This document shows, piece after piece, positions 49,472 to 60,195 of a stretch of 64,000 nucleotides of DNA. Numbering within the stretch: position 1 is the first letter of the stretch; every line of letters starts with the position of its first letter. The position numbers were made by a program, and so were the translations under genes. The notes below the pieces were generated by a model that was given only the letters and a program-made list of their open reading frames with translations, had not been told where the DNA came from and searched no databases. The DNA is from Antedon bifida (lineage: Eukaryota; Echinodermata; Crinoidea; Comatulida; Antedonidae): positions 10,960,717 to 11,024,716 of the forward strand of contig OY727098.1 in assembly GCA_963402885.1 (NCBI GenBank), written 5' to 3'.

Positions 49472-49605
49472 AACCCAAAGGCAAATTACTGAAAAAATGA
49501 CAATGCTGTCGGTATCAGTGGCTGGATCTCAATGGGGATACAAAAATAAAAAGTGAAAAGCTAAATCAAAACGATAAAGTAAAACAGCTAGAAAAGTTAG
49601 CAGTA
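49472..49605. mobile_element. Penelope-like module, copy 4
   Basis: CCCAAAGGCAAATTACTG to GAAAAGTTAGCAG. It lies back-to-back with copy 3 across a TATATA array, giving an inverted pair. A related word (GCAAAGGACATTAATTCTAA at 49713) recurs inverted at 52220. Confidence 0.65.
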
Positions 49606-50239
49606 TAAATCGTAAATCATGTTCCGAATATGAGCACTGTTTCTATAATTTACAGTATGATTAATTTATGTCTGCAGATTGGAGATATATATATATATAT
49701 ATAAACACAAGAGGCAAAGGACATTAATTCTAAACCGCCCGGTGATATATATATCCAAAGGCAAAATACTAAATTATGTAGGCCTAAAGATAATTCATAC
49801 TATATGCAGTGCATCTTTAAGCAGCAGTGTTACTAACAATAGATTTGTTGTACAATAACAATTTAAACCAATTAAAAAATCTGAATTTCTAGTCAATATC
49901 AGCACTATTCCAACAGGTAGTTTATTCTCCAAGTTCATTAGTATGTATATCAGATTGGCGCGTGTCAAATTTCCACAAGACCGGTTGCATGTTTATTCTC
50001 TGAATTGTAGGCGGAGTTTCATATATTAATCGGTTTGAACTACTGTGTGCCGTGTAGATATAAGTTAAGCCCAAGTTGAGGTACCGTTCCAATACCAATA
50101 CTTGTTTCTGATTGGTTGACAAAGTCAGCTGTGAAGGATTAAGCCAAGTACCTATTTTTGCGATTTCTTTTTGGCCTTGTCTGTGGTTCTACGCACAAGT
50201 AGTTATTCATTCCATGGAACCGAAGCGTAATCAGTAAAC

Positions 50240-50843
50240 ATGAGGTGTATACTGTTTTTACCGTTTACATTATTTTACATTATTATCTCAACTGTTGATA
50301 GTGCAGCTGTATTGAAAATGAAGGAACGGTCGGTCGACAGCTTGGAAACACCACAGACAAGGAAATCCACTAGGAATGGGACACCTGTCACAGAAAGCAT
50401 ACGATTGGAAACCACTTATGGGGCTATTGTTGGGACCTCTAAACAAAATAATGTTAAACATCATCGCAAGACACACAACCAAAATAGGTCAAAATTCGAT
50501 TACGGAGACCAAGAAGATCTACACAGTTCGCAAGAAAATTCAGACGTGCCCGAACAATCATCATTAACAATACATCATCAGAAAATGTCTAGTCTCAATG
50601 AAAGCGACCCACAGACGGAACGAAAATTAAGGTTAGAGATGATCAAACAGCAAATATTGGATAAACTTCGCCTAGATGCTCCACCAAAAATGACAGGGAA
50701 ACGGACGCGGCTACCGGAGCCCCTTGCCTTCTCCGAGCGTTCACTTGTAGGTGACATGCAAAGTGACCAGCCACCGCCACCAGTAGACATTGAGGACAAT
50801 TATTACGGCAAATTAACTGAAGTTATAATATTTTCAGAAGAAG
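50240..50843 (+). CDS. Activin-like gene, exon 1
   Basis: The start codon in AAACATGAGG opens a signal peptide (MRCILFLPFTLFYIIIS). The exon ends GAAG|GTAGGT at 50843 after 201 codons plus one base. It encodes the first part of the prodomain. The sequence between signal and helix is lineage-specific, rich in S, T, N and K. Confidence 0.92.
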
Positions 50844-53800
50844 GTAGGTGTTTATTTGTTTAACCTCTAGGAAATTTAACTGAACAATTGTTACTCAATA
50901 ACGGTCGGCGGAGATGCGATCATGATCATGCTTATAAATGCGTAAAACTTCCAAAGTATATACATATTTGTGGCTATAGAACAATCATTGCAATAATATT
51001 AATAGTAGTACTAAAGTGCAGGTAACGATAATCATGACATCATTGATTATCATCCGTCTTGATAATTTTCTGCGATGCAGTTACTGTAGCTGCATGCTGC
51101 AATTTACCGACCCTGGTTTTTCGGTACAGTATTAATTTGCTTATTGTGAACCAAGGTCAGTGAGGGTGGTATTAAGACGCTTAATTAAATTCTCAATCAC
51201 TGATTTTAAAAGGTATTTACAACATTACGGAAATCCCTATTATACAGTGCTGTTTTTTTAATTTGTATACTAAAATATGTATTATTTTGTTAGAAAGGAT
51301 AGGCCCTACCTTAATCTAAATAGTTTAATTCACTACTTTAATTAATGAAGTACTGTATATGATATTTTACGGGACCCGTTGAATCAGATCGAAAGATCTA
51401 ATATTTCCCAAATTGGTCTCGGTACATAATAAGCGATTGTATGCGTGTAACTTATACATGCGTTGGAGAGGAAAAATGAATATTGTATTCATCAAGTTAT
51501 GATCTATTAAATTTAACAACGTAGTCTTGAGTTTGAGGGCGGACTCTAAGATCTTGGTTCTGGGGCCTAAATATCATGTTTGTTTTAAAGTATTAATGGC
51601 AAGTCGAGTGTGAAACCACGAAACTTTTATATAATTCTAGACTATATTTGGCAGATCGTATCTATTTTTTTTGGTGAAATCTCTTTAACCTCCATTAACT
51701 ATTATTTAAACTTGAAGTTTTTGTCTTTGTTTTAAATTTCCTGCTTTATAAGCAACCATTTCTGCTTTGTACCCCAAAGCTTTTGGAGGCGTGCCTTTAT
51801 AACTATGCCTTTTGTTTGTTAACATCTTTGATTGGCTGATATGTTTTATTATGTAATTTTGTGACTTATTATTATATGGTATCCTTTGTTACAATTCTCT
51901 TCACCTGATGATGGGCTATAAATAAATAAACTTATATTGAGGCAGTTTTAACTTATTTGATCTTGCTCGTGCGTACAACTGAGGGACTAGTGCTGTTCCG
52001 CCGTACCACGCCGAGAATGTTAAAGAGTCGCTATCGAATCGAGTTTCAACAATACCATGAAAGCCCCAGTGATATAATGGTTAGGACATCTGCATATCAA
52101 GCAGACAGTCCGAGTTCGAGTCTCGGTTGGGGCGACTTTTTCTCATTCTCACAGATTTCCTCATCTTTATCGTTTCAAATTAATTAATTAAATTTCAGTA
52201 TATCACCGGGCGGTTTAGAATTAATGTTCTTTGCCTGATTTGTTTATATATGTGTTTATATATATAAACACATCAGAACGAATGGTGGTAATATTGAAAC
52301 TTACATTTTGGTAGTCAATGGAGTAATTTTACCAATCTGGGAGTATAGTTCCTAATGTTAAGTCCAAAAGGTTTTGTGGTTTTAAGTAGTAATTCCCAGT
52401 GGTTTCTTGTCTTTGCGCTTTGCTTTCTACTCTTATTCAGTTTCCACCCTCCATTCACCACCCTGTCTCCTTTGTTGTATTGCTGTTATTCCTATCCACC
52501 CAGGCAGCACTTGCCAGTTATTATGCTATGACTTTATCCAAATTCCTTCACTTGCACTGATGAAGGGCTAGTGTTGCCCGAAAGCTCTGCTAACTTTTCT
52601 GGCTGTTTTACTTTATCGTTTTGATTTAGCTTTTCGCATTTTTTGTATCTCCATTATAATATATTATATATATATATATATTCTTGATTCTTACGTAATA
52701 ATGTAGCAAACATCAATTACTCCGACTGCACAGGTGGTCAGATAAGTTCACATGTATGGCCTATTTTCTGACGCTAATAAGATAAAATATTACACAATTC
52801 AATCAGTCTTATTACAATTTCATCTATGCATCTTAGCAAATGTTTGATTAAACTAAATACAAATCATTACATTTTTGTTTAAAACAGATTATATAAAGGC
52901 AAACAAATGTAAGACTACAATACAGTTAATCATACTGTAGGCCAACTCAGGTTATCACGCTGCTAATATTTTGTCAAATTGATGGAAAATAAATATATAG
53001 CTTTGGATGTGACCTTTCCGAGAAACACATATGTAAACAAACAACTGATGTTAAGATGTTTCAATTAAAAGTGTATCACCCTTGTTGAACAGTTTAATAT
53101 ACCCAGTAGGCCTATAAATGCATGCAGTTCAAACCAACAATATATTTGATATAATTTAACTCATAGGCCATCATATATACAGATAAAAACAAATATAGCA
53201 AAGCACAACAAATAAGACTAGATTTTAACTCGTCACTTTGGCGAGTTCGGCTTATCCGCGGAAATGCAACATGCGCATACGTTAAACTATATAAACGTCG
53301 ACAATTATTATGCCATCCTATGACGTCAATTAAATATTTTTACTTTGCTGAAGTGTACCTAGTTTGTATCATACAGCATATTACAGTATTATTTACAGAA
53401 TACACTGTATATGACATATACCGTGTAGCATAGATGAGATTACGAGACCCATCTTTTAAATCCAATTATTAACACGATGACGAACATCAAATTGACATAA
53501 AGATAACTATTTTAAAAGATAATTATCTAAATAATTACCTTAATGAAAATGTGAAGAATGTTGGGCACGTAGATGTTAGATGCGCTCTTTTTAAAACACG
53601 ATGAGTTTTTTTTACGAAAGAAATGAAAATCAGACTTTTTAAATTCAACTGGCCATATGATGACGCATTAGCGCGATGCGCTCTATTAAATGGGATTAAC
53701 TAGTACAAAAGAGAAAGAAAATCAATTTTTTAAATTCGAGTGGCGTGACGTCAGAACATCCTGTAGGTACAAATTGTACAGGAATTGATATCTACTCATT

Positions 53801-56800
53801 AGCTTCCATAATACAAAAAATTGGGGTAACCGGCCATCCTGAGGAGCTATAACTGATTAAAAATAGGTATATTTTTGCACAAATTAGCATTAAATTACCT
53901 ATTCTTTAGCACACGATTATGAAAGTTTAACGTGCACGTGCGTCGTTATTTCGACAAAAGAGACAAATTCCTATATTTTACATTCGTGTGGCCATACGAT
54001 GACGTCACAACATCCGAGAGGTAAAGATTCTGCATGAATTCATATGTACAACATATCTGTTTACAAATTGGGAGTCGCCGTTGTTCTTGAGGAGCTATAA
54101 TAGATTAAAAATAGGCCTAATTTTGACAATATTTTGTAACTTTTTCAACTAAAACGAACGCAAATGATCTAAATCAACGTGTTCGTATGACGTCATTTGA
54201 ATTTGAATTGAATTCAATTACAGCTCACTATGTTTTTAAAAATGACTAGGAAATGCTGGAAAATCACAATATTCAAGAGAAAACACATTATTTTGATGTA
54301 CGCGTAAAATTGTTCGTGCGCGCGGGAATTTTTGACATGCGCAAAATGCGCGTATAAATTAATTTTGCGCATTTTGAAATGTTAAATGCGCATGTGCTCT
54401 TTTAAATGAACTATGATGCAAAAGATGAAAATCATTTTTTTTTTATTCAACTGGACATGATGACGTCAAAACATCTGATTGGCAAAATGTTCACATGAAT
54501 TCGTATCTACAATCTGATAAAAAACGTTTTAATCATAATTATCGCTTTTTATTCTGACGAGCTATCACAGATAGAAATTTACTGTAATGATGAATATAAG
54601 TGACCCACGTTATTTACATTTTTAGACATGATGACGCCATAAAATATTTTTAACTCATGCGAAAGATAGTTGATTGACCCAGACAATATCAAAACCGGGG
54701 TGAAAACAAATAAGTGGAGATGCGTTCTATTAAATGTGATGAAAAATTCCTATATTTTATATTCGGGTGGCCATACTATGATGTCAAAATGTCCGGTTAG
54801 CCATATTAATGCATGATCCGATATCTACAACTCATCAATTTCCAGAATATATAATACAAATAACTTTCACTTTTAGTTTAGAAACTACGACTGTTTGTTT
54901 GTCGAAATTTTGAACTTTTTCATCAAAAACGCGCGCGAATTGTCGAACTCAACGTGTTCGTAAGGCTTTATTTTAAAGTTGAAAAAGGCTTGAAAAATAT
55001 AATTCAAGGGAAAAAAACATATGTTTTATACTCCGTGCGCACCTTACGCGTAACAAATTTCGCGCGCGTGAAAATTGTTTCTATTTTGTGTCATAATATA
55101 GTGTATACAGTATACACAGTACAATCTGTATACATATTACATACAGTGGAGATTAGGTGAAATTACGGGACCCGCCATTTATTCAAATTTTTAACATGGT
55201 GACGGTATGAAAATGAATCACGAAGATAGCAATTTCGGAAGGAAATTATCTCAGCAACAACATATTAACGTGTAGAAGAAATTTGAATACGTAAAATATA
55301 GATGCGCACTCTTTTAAATGTGATGAACTATGACGCAAAAGGTGAAAATACGACTTTTTTTTTTCAACTGGCCATATGATGACGTCACATCATCTGATTG
55401 GCAAAATATTCATATGAATTCGTATCTACAATCCAATAGCTTCCAGAAAACGTTTTAATCATGATTATCACATTTTATTCTGACGAGCTATAATAGATTG
55501 AAATTAACTGTAAAGATGACAATAAGTGACCCACGCTATTTAAATTTTTAGACACGATGACGTCATAAAAATTAAAATTTTTAACTCATGCGAAAGATAG
55601 TTGATTAACCTAGACAATATTAGAATCTCGTGGGAAATAGAATACGGATAAGCGTGATGCGCTCTATTGAATGTGATGAGCAATAACGAAAGAGACAAAA
55701 ATCCAATATTTTATATTCGAGTGGCCATACGATGACGTCACAATGTCCGGTTAGCCATATTGTTGCATGATCCGATATCTAATATTCATCAACTTCCAGA
55801 ATATGTAATAAAAATAAACTTCACCTTTAGAAACTATGACTGTAAATATTTTTGATGAATTTTTGAACTTTTTCATCAAAAACGCGCGCGAATTGTCCAA
55901 TTCGACGTGCTCGTATGACGTGATTTTAAGTCTTAATTGTTTAGAAGTTGGAAAAATTACTAGAAAAGGCAGGAAAAATATAATTCACGCGAAAAAGATG
56001 TTTTTAACGTTCCTTGCCACCGCGCGCGTAAAAAAATGCTCGTCCGTGGTAATTGTTAATGATATGAAACGCATAGAAAGTTGATTATAAATTGATTTTT
56101 CGCATTTTTAAATTTTGAAAAGCGCGTGTGCGCGTAACTTTAATTTAAACATGCCATTCTTTTTTCACATAAAGTTAGTGCAAGATTTAAATTACACTTT
56201 GCTAAGTTTCAATTTGAATTGTTATATGGTTTTCGATCTATGCTAAATTCGAGAAATTCATAAAATCGCGCGTAAGTCATGTTGCGCGCGCAGCTCTGAC
56301 GTCATTCAAAAATGGGAGGTGCACAACTTCACGTAAATGCCCATATGTTGACAAAGTTATAAAATGTTATGTTTACACGTTTTAGAGATACGCGAGACAC
56401 AAAATTGAAAAGAAAGAATAATACAGAAAAAAAAGATGATTTCATGCAATAACAAGGAGGAGTTATCCGCTGAGTGCGGATAACTAATAACATATAAAAA
56501 AAATCAAGACAATAATAAGGAGTTATCCGCTTAGTAGCCGATAACTCCTTGTTATTATTGTCTACTAAGCGGATAACTAATAATACAGAAAAAAAAAAGA
56601 TTATCCCGTACAATAACAAGGATATACTAGATTTATAATAAAAATAAGACCACAAATAAGATAGTTTAACAAGAAAATTTTAATCATGTATTTTACCGCC
56701 TTTTTTTTTTCTACATTTTAATTAACATCGTATCTAAAATTTTAAATGAGAAAAATATGGTTAATACTGAATTCTGGCATCTTATTATGTAAATATACCT

Positions 56801-59800
56801 GTATTTTAACTACTTTAAACACTTACTTTTAATTATCACAAATGTATTTATATGTATATAATATATTCATCAATGAGAATTTAAATAAACGTGAGAAGAA
56901 CTCACACAAGACAAAAAAAAAGGATATACTAGATTTGATCTCGTCACCTTGACGAGTTAGTTATCCACACGACAAACGCCACGTGCATGCCATACGTTGG
57001 AATTTTACACACAAAAATAGGTTATGGCATCTGAAGAATATGTTGCTATTGCTGAATTCTGTCTATTCTCTATCAAGTAGTATATAAAGTATACAGTAGA
57101 TATTGTATACATATTACATACAGTGTAGCATAGGTGAAATTACGGGACACGCCTTTTATTAAAATTTTTAACATGATGACGTCATCAAAATGAAACACCT
57201 AGATAGCAATTTTGGAAGGAAATTATCTGAGCAACAACATATTACCGTGTTGAACAAATTTGGATACGTAGAATATGGATGCGCGCTCTTTAAACTATGA
57301 CGCAAAATATGAAAATACGACATTTATAATTCAACTGGCCGTATGATGACGTAACAACAGCCGATGCCCAAAATTTGCTTCCAGAAAACGTTTTAATCAT
57401 GAGTATCACTTTTTATTCTGAGGAGCTATAACATATTTAAATTTAATGGAATGATGAAAATAAGTGACCCAAGTTATTCACGCTTTTGAACATGATGACG
57501 TCATCACAATTTAAAAAATGGTAAATCATGCGAAAAATAATTGATTGACCTAGACAATATAAACAAAATGGGGCGCGGGGATGGAATATGGATAAGTGGA
57601 GATGCACTCTATTAAATGTGATGAGCTATGACCGCAATTGTACCGGGAAAGTTCTAAACTATATTGTTTACATCATCCGCAATCTATGATCCAAGTTAGA
57701 GGGCCAAGATGGGGTAAAAAATGCCCACTTTCGATGTTTGTTCGTTATTCAAATTTCTGTTTCTTCATGTAACCATACAACATATGGGGTATAAAAAAAA
57801 GCCGCAATTGTACTGGAAAGGTTTTAAACTACATTTCAAAAATTCCCCGAGTCCGAGGTTTTTGGGGGGAGGGGGAGGGTGTTTGATAGGATGATGGGGA
57901 TTTCTGCTTGGGCTAGGGATAGTAGGTTAAATTGACCAGAATTATAGTAGGACATTATTAAAGTATTTTAATTATCTCTGGGGCTGGGAGTTTGGGGTTG
58001 GGTCGTAGACCTTTCAACATGACTCAATCTGTACTGGGAGAATATAATGAATAATATAATGGCTTCACACACGTGAACGGGGTTTGTGGGGGGTGGGGGT
58101 GTAGATACTAGAATTTGGAGGTAACTATAGAAGTACAACATAATTGGAATTGTACTGGAATTTGAACCGTCCCAAGGAGAAGTTAAGGTTTGTTGATTGT
58201 GGTTGGATGGGGAGAGGAGAAAGAATGTAGGCTGGGAAGAAGTAATTCAGCAGTATCCAAATTAGATATTTAATTCAGTAGCCAATATAACACCTATTCA
58301 TTTCCATAGTTTGCAAAGTCTATCTATCAGCTATGTATCGCCCTGTTATTAAGACACTAAAGTTGTTGAATTAAAATTTGGGGTATCAAAATGAACACAA
58401 TTGTACCGGGAAAGTTCTAAAGTATATTTCAACATCATCCGCCATCTTGGATCCAAGTTAGGGGTAAAAATTCCCACTGTTGATGTCTGTTCGTTGGGGT
58501 TGAGAGGATAGTGGGGATTTTGATAGGGGTAGTATGTTATCAAATTGACCAGAATTGTGGTAGGAAATTGTTAAAGTATTTTAATTATCCATGGGAAGGG
58601 GATGGGAGTTTGGGGCGGGCATGTAGGCCTATCACCATGACCGAAACTGTACTGGGAATGTTTTAAACTACATTTGAAAACTGCAACTGAGGGATTATGG
58701 GTTGGGACTGATCGCATACATAATTTGTCTGGAAACGTCTTAAACACATCACCCAGTATCTGGGATATGTTGGGAGGGTGGAGAAAGGGCGGAAATATTG
58801 GCGTAATGACGTGTTACATGATTGGAATTGTACTAGGAAAAGTTACTACATTTGAACTGTCCAGGGGAGGAGTTAAGGTTTGTTGAGTGTGGCTGGGATG
58901 GTGAAGGGAGAAAGAAGGCTGCGGGACCGCAGTATTAGAATTATATATATGCCAATATGACACCTATTCATTTACACAGTTTACTTAAATCATTATTTGG
59001 CTTATCGTAGCTATGTATACGCTTCTCATTTTGAAGATAAATTTGAATTGAATGTCCTGGGAAGAATTTGTTTTTCAAAAAGAGTGTGGGGTGTTGTTGA
59101 AGAGGAGTGGAGATTGGTGAGTATAGAGAGATACTGGCGTCGTCTAATTTTGAAATCCGCCCTAGGGCGTGTATAATTGCTAGTATATATATATTTGTGT
59201 GTTCACACACAGCATTAAGACACACACACACACAAATATATATATATATATATATTCCCGGAAAAATGTAGGAGAATGCGAAAGTGAGGTATGCACTCTC
59301 GAAGTGGCTTTCTTGTTTTAAATGTTTTCACTGCTAACACCCTGTTGCAACCGTTGAACTTTTTCATGGTTTCAATCAATTTAATACCGGTACTCATTTA
59401 TTCGTATTTTTTTTAATTAAACGTCTATGAGTCCTATGTTCTTTCTTTGCAGTTGACAATTTCTGTGAAACAAAAGAAGGATCAGCCTGTTTTCGATTTC
59501 CTCTTAGATCTGACGTTCACGATAAGGCAATTACGTCTGCCAAACTATACTTTTACCGCGCTGCATCTCCAAATGACCAAGATGAACAAATATTGTCTCT
59601 TATGCAGGTAGCCCATCAGAGCCTAAAGAACATTGGACAAGTTTGCACTTCAAACAGAGAAGGTTGGGTGCAGATTGAAATTAAAGAAACTGTTGCCCGT
59701 TGGTTAATACACGATGTCGAAAATCGAGAGTTAATGCTGCATTGTAAAACTTGCCAATCACAGAAATCGCCCATTTTGCTAACTGGTACCAAACGTCCAT

Positions 59801-60195
59801 TCCTCTTTATAAAGACTGATAGTCCAAGCTCAGGTCGCAAAACTAGATCAATTAACTGCAAATCTGGGATAAAGCAATGTTGTCTCCAAGATTTCTATGT
59901 TTCATTTGCTGAAATTGGATGGGATGATTGGATTATAGAACCAAGTGGATACTGGGCAAACTTTTGCAAAGGTGGCTGTGCAATAGGTACATCACCAAGT
60001 ACTGCACACACAAGTCTTATGTACCGGTTTGTTGAGCAAGAACAAGATAAAGAATATCGAGAATTATTAACACCATGTTGTGTACCGTCGTCGTACTCTT
60101 CTCAATCAATCCTCTACCACGATACCACCGATACAGAGTTGCTGTTTCGACGAGAAATCACTGATTTAGTTGTACAAAGCTGTAGATGTGCTTAG
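50240..60195 (+). CDS. Activin/inhibin-beta-like TGF-beta family ligand (two exons, complete)
   Basis: Exons 50240-50843 and 59453-60195 join in phase 1 to give 448 residues. A hydrophobic signal peptide (residues 1 to about 22) is followed by a basic, polar prodomain with N-glycosylation sequons (NGT, NES), an activin-like helix (RLEMIKQQILDKLRL) and LTEVIIFSEEG. A minimal furin site RKTR precedes the mature peptide of 115 residues. That peptide has nine cysteines (4, 11, 12, 40, 44, 77, 78, 112, 114), as in activin beta chains, and signature blocks FYVSFAEIGWDDWIIEPSGY, ANFCKGGC, CCVPSSYSS, LYHD and SCRCA. The intron lies where vertebrate INHBA/INHBB have theirs, after the SEIISFAE-like block. 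The product should be a secreted disulphide dimer acting through activin receptors and Smad2/3 (family knowledge). A or B type cannot be assigned. Confidence 0.95.
50844..52062. other. Activin intron, 5' part
   Basis: No exon. Near 51909-51915 a CTGATGATGGGC word recalls the Penelope-like module but lacks its continuation. GTTCCGCCGTACCAC (51995-52009) is the inverse of a word at 47484-47499, so the tRNA-like copy may lie in a dispersed repeat. Confidence 0.45.
52063..52134 (+). tRNA. tRNA-like sequence with anticodon AUC (Asp codon GAU)
   Basis: A 7-bp acceptor stem (GCCCCAG with TTGGGGC), a perfect 5-bp anticodon stem (TCTGC/GCAGA) with loop ATATCAA and T33, and a perfect T stem (CCGAG/CTCGG) with TTCGAGT loop are present. 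Box A (TGATATAATGG) and box B are good. The D stem (ATAT/GGAC) hardly pairs. Anticodon AUC would read GAU, whereas eukaryotic Asp tRNAs use GUC, so a tRNA-derived repeat or pseudogene is likely. It lies in the activin intron with a repeat flank. Confidence 0.6.
52200..52660 (+). mobile_element. Penelope-like module, copy 5, with complete hammerhead-like core
   Basis: CTGATGA (52557-52563), GGGC/GCCC stem and GAAA (52580-52583) then GCTCTGC, followed by the common tail to TTTTTGTATCTCCATT and a TATATA array (52655-52680). Upstream, GGTGGTAATATTGAAAC (52284) matches 3803-3820, and the TTTAGAATTAATGTTCTTTGCC word matches 49711-49735 inverted. The arrangement suggests an inverted or rearranged copy. 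Confidence 0.6.
52681..53209. other. Activin intron, AT-rich segment
   Basis: No exon or clear repeat beyond AT-rich sequence. Confidence 0.4.
53210..57640 (+). repeat. Large TGACGTCA-rich mosaic inside the activin intron
   Basis: Parallel to 12420-15300, with shared blocks ACGAGACCCATCTTTTAAAT, AATTATCTAAATAATTAC, GAGGAGCTATAACTGATT and GGCCATAYGATGACGTCA. Ten or more TGACGTCA palindromes occur. AACTCGTCA-type hairpins are at 53229 and 56941, and AGTTATCCGC/GCGGATAACT pairs at 56459-56485 and 56521-56577. ORFs here are chance frames. The repeat accounts for half of the intron. Confidence 0.82.
57630..59040 (+). repeat. Tandem duplication, about 0.7 kb unit, G-rich, in activin intron
   Basis: Copy one (57633-58360) and copy two (58390-59040) share AATTGTACCGGGAAAGTTCT, AAATTGACCAGAATT, AAAGTATTTTAATTATC, GTTAAGGTTTGTTGA and ACACCTATTCATTT in the same order. 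Shorter GTACTGGGAA words recur within each. G runs at 57864-57880 and 58078-58102 could form quadruplexes. No coding evidence. Confidence 0.8.
59184..59256. repeat. Microsatellite (TA)n, (TG/CA)n
   Basis: TATATATATATTTGTGTGTTC, then CACACACACACAC and TATATATATATATATATA runs. It lies 200 bp before the activin exon 2 acceptor. Confidence 0.9.
59453..60195 (+). CDS. Activin-like gene, exon 2
   Basis: The acceptor TTCTTTGCAG|TTGAC completes a Val codon with the last base of exon 1. It encodes the rest of the prodomain, including WVQIEIKETVARWLIHD and ELMLHCKTCQ (both activin-like), then RKTR and the nine-cysteine mature peptide, ending in TAG at 60195. Confidence 0.95.
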
